From JBAZWE01 sp041658605 (lineage in GTDB: Bacteria > Actinomycetota > Thermoleophilia > BMS3ABIN01), in the NCBI GenBank assembly GCA_041658605.1, contig JBAZZU010000033.1, positions 1 to 23,844 on the forward strand: a stretch of 23,844 bases of DNA, written 5' to 3'. The translations under genes were made by a program, and so were the position numbers. This document shows positions 21,266 to 23,844 of this stretch, piece by piece; within the stretch, counting starts at the first letter, position 1; every line of letters starts with the position of its first letter. A model generated the notes under the pieces. It saw only the letters and a list, made by a program, of their open reading frames with translations. It did no database searches and was not told the DNA's origin.

Positions 21266-22042
21266 ATGAAACTAAAGATGCCAAAGCTGTCAAAGCCGGC
21301 CTGGGTGATAGTGGGACTGGTCATTCTGTGTCTTGCGATGCTGCCCATGGTGGGTCTTGCCCACTATACAACCACTAATCCCAGGTACTGTCTTACCTGT
21401 CACGGCACAGGTGAGACCGCCGATGTTGGCGAGCCTTCCTCCATGCATCCGGATTACAGCGACGTCGGCTGTATCAACTGCCACGCTGAAGACGGCGGGC
21501 ATTATGTCACCGACGGCTACAAGACCGGCTTCATGGCGGAACCGGGACGCGTCACTGAAAACTGCACCCGTTGCCACGAGAGCATGAAAACGAAAAAGGA
21601 CACAGAAGGCTTCAAGTACAACGTGGGCAAGATCGCATTTCCGCACGACAAGCACATCGGCTTCGGAGCGCAGTGCGCTGACTGTCACCGCAACATAGCC
21701 CATGACCTGAACGTCAAGCCGACCAACCGTCCGCGGATGGCCTACTGTTTCCAGTGTCATCCCACAACCGACAGCTGTGCCAAGTGCCATCCGGATGGAC
21801 CGCCGGCCGAAAAGACCACGATTCCGCCACCGGCCCGCATGCCGCAGACGCCTTCAGCAGACGCGGCCCAGGCGACATTCGAAGTCAAATGCTCGAAATG
21901 TCACGCTATCTACCCGCCGAATATGTACACCAAAGCGGAGTGGGCCCCAATCGTTGAGCGCATGGCCGGCTACACCGGATCCGACACAACACCGGAAGAC
22001 GTGGCGCTGATCATCACGTATCTGGGCACCGCGGCCAGATAG
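21266..22042 (+). CDS. Heptaheme c-type cytochrome, membrane-anchored
   Basis: This 258-residue protein has one N-terminal span (about 12-33) and seven CxxCH motifs, at C42, 69, 100, 137, 161, 171 and 209. The first six form a compact multiheme domain. A Pro-rich linker (about 179-198) then leads to a C-terminal single-heme domain (CSKCHAIYPPNMYTKAEWAP to the end) that looks like a separate class of cytochrome c fold. A GGGAGGA site precedes the ATG. As last gene of the operon it may carry electrons between the molybdoenzyme complex and the 12-heme cytochrome or other periplasmic partners. Confidence 0.9.
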   Translation: MKLKMPKLSKPAWVIVGLVILCLAMLPMVGLAHYTTTNPRYCLTCHGTGETADVGEPSSMHPDYSDVGCINCHAEDGGHYVTDGYKTGFMAEPGRVTENCTRCHESMKTKKDTEGFKYNVGKIAFPHDKHIGFGAQCADCHRNIAHDLNVKPTNRPRMAYCFQCHPTTDSCAKCHPDGPPAEKTTIPPPARMPQTPSADAAQATFEVKCSKCHAIYPPNMYTKAEWAPIVERMAGYTGSDTTPEDVALIITYLGTAAR

Positions 22043-22066
22043 TCCGAAGTGAAAAATGTTAATTAC

Positions 22067-22094
22067 GCGAAGGCGCCCGTCAGGGCGCCTTCGC
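22067..22094 (+). terminator. Hairpin ending the respiratory operon
   Basis: Perfect 12-bp GC-rich arms GCGAAGGCGCCC / GGGCGCCTTCGC surround a GTCA loop. The following bases (TGCTTCGG) have no real T tract, so termination may be partial. The remaining 22095-22243 has no supported feature. Confidence 0.75.
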
Positions 22095-22243
22095 TGCTTC
22101 GGCGCCATTGATACAATTGCACTCAGCGGTCCATCCTTCTAAGATGAAGCTGGTGGCGATGCTGACTTGATAAGAATACTCCGGCAGTTATCCGCGCAAA
22201 GTGTTCAGCGCATACCGCCAGAAAGCAGCGATTAAACAGGACC

Positions 22244-23844
22244 ATGACAGAATCCCCAACTAAAAAAAGAAACGTTTACGTGATCGGGCATGCGACGCCG
22301 GATACCGACTCAGTCTGTTCGGCGATCGGCTACGCGCTGTTTAAAAACCTGACCGACAGGCGTTACGTCTTTACTCCCGCGCGGGCCGGCGGCATCAATG
22401 AAGAAACCAAATTCGTGCTGGAGCGGTTCGGCGTCCCGGCGCCGGTCGAGGTGGAGAGCCTGACACCGACGGTCAGCGACCTGGAGCTGCACAAGCCAAT
22501 CGCGATATACGAGCGTGACTCGGTTCACGCACTGGCCCAGCTTGTCCGCGAGGAGGGCGTCAGGACCGTGCCGGTCGTTGATGATATGGACAGGGTGCTG
22601 GGCATTCTGGGTCTCAGGGATATCGCGCAGTTTCATATGGAGAGCGCCGGTCTTATGGACCTTTCCAACGCGCCGATCAGCCTCGATATATTCATCAAGA
22701 CGCTAAACGGAATGATGATCACCAACGCCGGCAAGGCCGACACGCTCCAGGGCAGGGTGATAATCGCCGCCATGCAGCGGGGAACCCTTTTAAATACCAT
22801 GCACGAAGGCGATATCATCGTCCTGGGAGATCAGCAGGACCTGCAGCTTGACTGCCTGCACGCGGGCTGCTCCACGCTGATCATCACCGACGGCATCGCC
22901 GTCGCCGCCGAGGTTATCCGCAAGGCGGAAGAGCTGGGAGTCCTGATAGTCTCATCGCCGCATCCGGCTTTCGCTTCGGTCCAGCTGCTGCTGATGTCTG
23001 AGCCGGTGTCTTCGATCATGGACGTAAAACCGGCTACGGTCGGCCTGTTCACGCCGATCTCCGAGCTGCGCACGGCGGTGCTCGATTCCGACTATCGCTC
23101 AGCCGTTGTTGCCGACAGCGACGACCGCCTTATCGGTTTCGTCACCCGTACCGACCTGCTGGATCCGGTCAGAAAGCGGGCGATCCTGGTTGACCATAAC
23201 GAGATATCGCACGCGGTCGACGGCATCGAGGAGGCCGAGATACTGGAGATCATCGACCATCATCGCGTGGGCGACGTATCCACGGCGGCCCCGATTTACG
23301 TCTACAACGACCCGCTGGGCAGCACCTGCACCATCGTGGCCGACATGCTGTTCCTGCACCAGGTGCATGTTCCGGCGGAGATCGCCGGCATCCTGCTCTC
23401 GGGTATCCTTTCCGACACCCTGATGCTGACGCTGTCGACGACAACCGAACGCGATCACGAGATCGCGGAGCGCCTGGCCGGCCTGGCCGGCGTCAACATC
23501 GACGATTACGGCCGCGAGCTGATGCACGCCAGCATCAATATCACCGGCAAGACGTCCGCCGAATTGATCGCCGGCGATTTCCGTAAGGTCGACATCGGTG
23601 GGAAGAAGCTGGGAATCGGCCAGATGATGGTGCTCGACTGTGCGGAGATCGACGTTAGGGAGAAAGAGCTGCTGGCTGAGCTGGAACGTTTGCGTAAGGA
23701 AGACGGCTACGACCTTACCGTCATGCTGGTGACCAATCCTCTGAACGCCGAGTTCGAACGGGTTCTGGCGTCGGGTGAGACCTGGATAATCGAAAAGGCA
23801 TTCCCCCCATGTGAGATCAGGAACGGCACCTGCCGCATCCCGGG
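22244..23844 (+). CDS. ppaC: CBS-domain family II (Mn-dependent) inorganic pyrophosphatase, 3' end outside window
   Basis: The gene is cut by the window edge after 533 complete codons without a stop. It is a cytoplasmic DHH-family pyrophosphatase that hydrolyses PPi to phosphate. The N-terminal metal motif is GHATPDTDS (15-23). A regulatory insert follows, containing two CBS segments (LVREEGVRTVPVVDD... and VVADSDDRLIGFVTR) around a DRTGG-like domain. The catalytic domain then resumes, with DHH at 338-340 (IIDHHRVGD), GSTCTIVADML and SDTLMLTLSTTTERD, and the start of the DHHA2 domain. In this family the CBS insert binds adenine nucleotides and tunes activity. The ATG at 22244 has no strong ribosome binding site, but it lies close before the first motif as expected. 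Confidence 0.93.
   Translation, partial: MTESPTKKRNVYVIGHATPDTDSVCSAIGYALFKNLTDRRYVFTPARAGGINEETKFVLERFGVPAPVEVESLTPTVSDLELHKPIAIYERDSVHALAQLVREEGVRTVPVVDDMDRVLGILGLRDIAQFHMESAGLMDLSNAPISLDIFIKTLNGMMITNAGKADTLQGRVIIAAMQRGTLLNTMHEGDIIVLGDQQDLQLDCLHAGCSTLIITDGIAVAAEVIRKAEELGVLIVSSPHPAFASVQLLLMSEPVSSIMDVKPATVGLFTPISELRTAVLDSDYRSAVVADSDDRLIGFVTRTDLLDPVRKRAILVDHNEISHAVDGIEEAEILEIIDHHRVGDVSTAAPIYVYNDPLGSTCTIVADMLFLHQVHVPAEIAGILLSGILSDTLMLTLSTTTERDHEIAERLAGLAGVNIDDYGRELMHASINITGKTSAELIAGDFRKVDIGGKKLGIGQMMVLDCAEIDVREKELLAELERLRKEDGYDLTVMLVTNPLNAEFERVLASGETWIIEKAFPPCEIRNGTCRIP

Noticed and set aside
1..23844. CRISPR arrays, insertion sequences with transposase, phage genes
   Set aside because: No regularly spaced direct repeats, transposase or integrase motifs, or phage structural genes were seen.

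Overview
The window is a 23.8 kb piece of a bacterial chromosome, moderately GC-rich in its genes and clearly more AT-rich in several intergenic stretches. The gene content points to an anaerobic, cytochrome-rich, quinone-respiring bacterium: two multiheme c-type cytochromes, a PsrABC/NrfD-type molybdoenzyme complex, ferredoxins, a radical SAM enzyme and the mercury-methylation pair hgcAB. The 392-residue membrane protein and the general mix are reminiscent of deep-branching Actinomycetota, but no rRNA or tRNA gene is present and the phylum is only a guess.

Left part (1-5600) looks partly decayed. It starts with the frameshifted 3' end of an unidentified gene. A thiazole synthase gene (thi4, minus strand) follows, with a complete TPP riboswitch, an intrinsic terminator and an extended -10 promoter in front. 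Next are an AarF/UbiB-family kinase-like gene and several small genes (a coiled-coil peptide, a zinc-ribbon protein, a secreted Met/His-rich protein). Three clear copies (442-572, 1792-1964, 4064-4232) and two degenerate fragments of a roughly 130-170 bp dispersed repeat lie between these genes. Each clear copy carries a hairpin terminator and, on the minus strand, a related short reading frame with a coding-type substitution pattern.

Centre (5800-13220): rsgA runs convergent to a four-gene minus-strand operon, arsR - acr3 - hgcA - hgcB. Its genes overlap (20 bp, then two 4-bp ATGA overlaps). The operon is driven from a promoter whose spacer is filled by a perfect inverted repeat, very likely the ArsR operator. 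HgcA has the NVWCAAGK cap-helix motif and HgcB has two [4Fe-4S] motifs, GVGC and a terminal CC, so the host is predicted to methylate mercury, with arsenic-responsive control. A membrane protein gene runs in the same direction behind this promoter. A divergent plus-strand group encodes a PsiE-like membrane protein, a zf-TFIIB protein, a YlbF-family protein with a Cys-rich tail and a small 2x[4Fe-4S] ferredoxin.

Right-centre (13259-14805, minus strand) holds a compact cassette that I consider a candidate new peptide-modification system: an 80-residue four-Cys protein, an RRE-radical SAM-SPASM enzyme, and a previously unlisted 20-codon gene with a strong ribosome binding site encoding a peptide ending CKCSSCC.

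Right part (14980-22095, plus strand) is a respiratory operon. In order: a 12-heme NapC/NrfH-anchored cytochrome, a 44-residue single-span membrane peptide, a four-cluster ferredoxin subunit, an NrfD-type membrane subunit, a Tat-exported molybdopterin oxidoreductase, a TorD-type chaperone and a 7-heme membrane-anchored cytochrome, closed by a strong hairpin. Together they would pass electrons between the menaquinone pool and periplasmic hemes and a molybdenum active site. The substrate cannot be read from the sequence. The window ends inside a CBS-domain, Mn-dependent family II pyrophosphatase gene.
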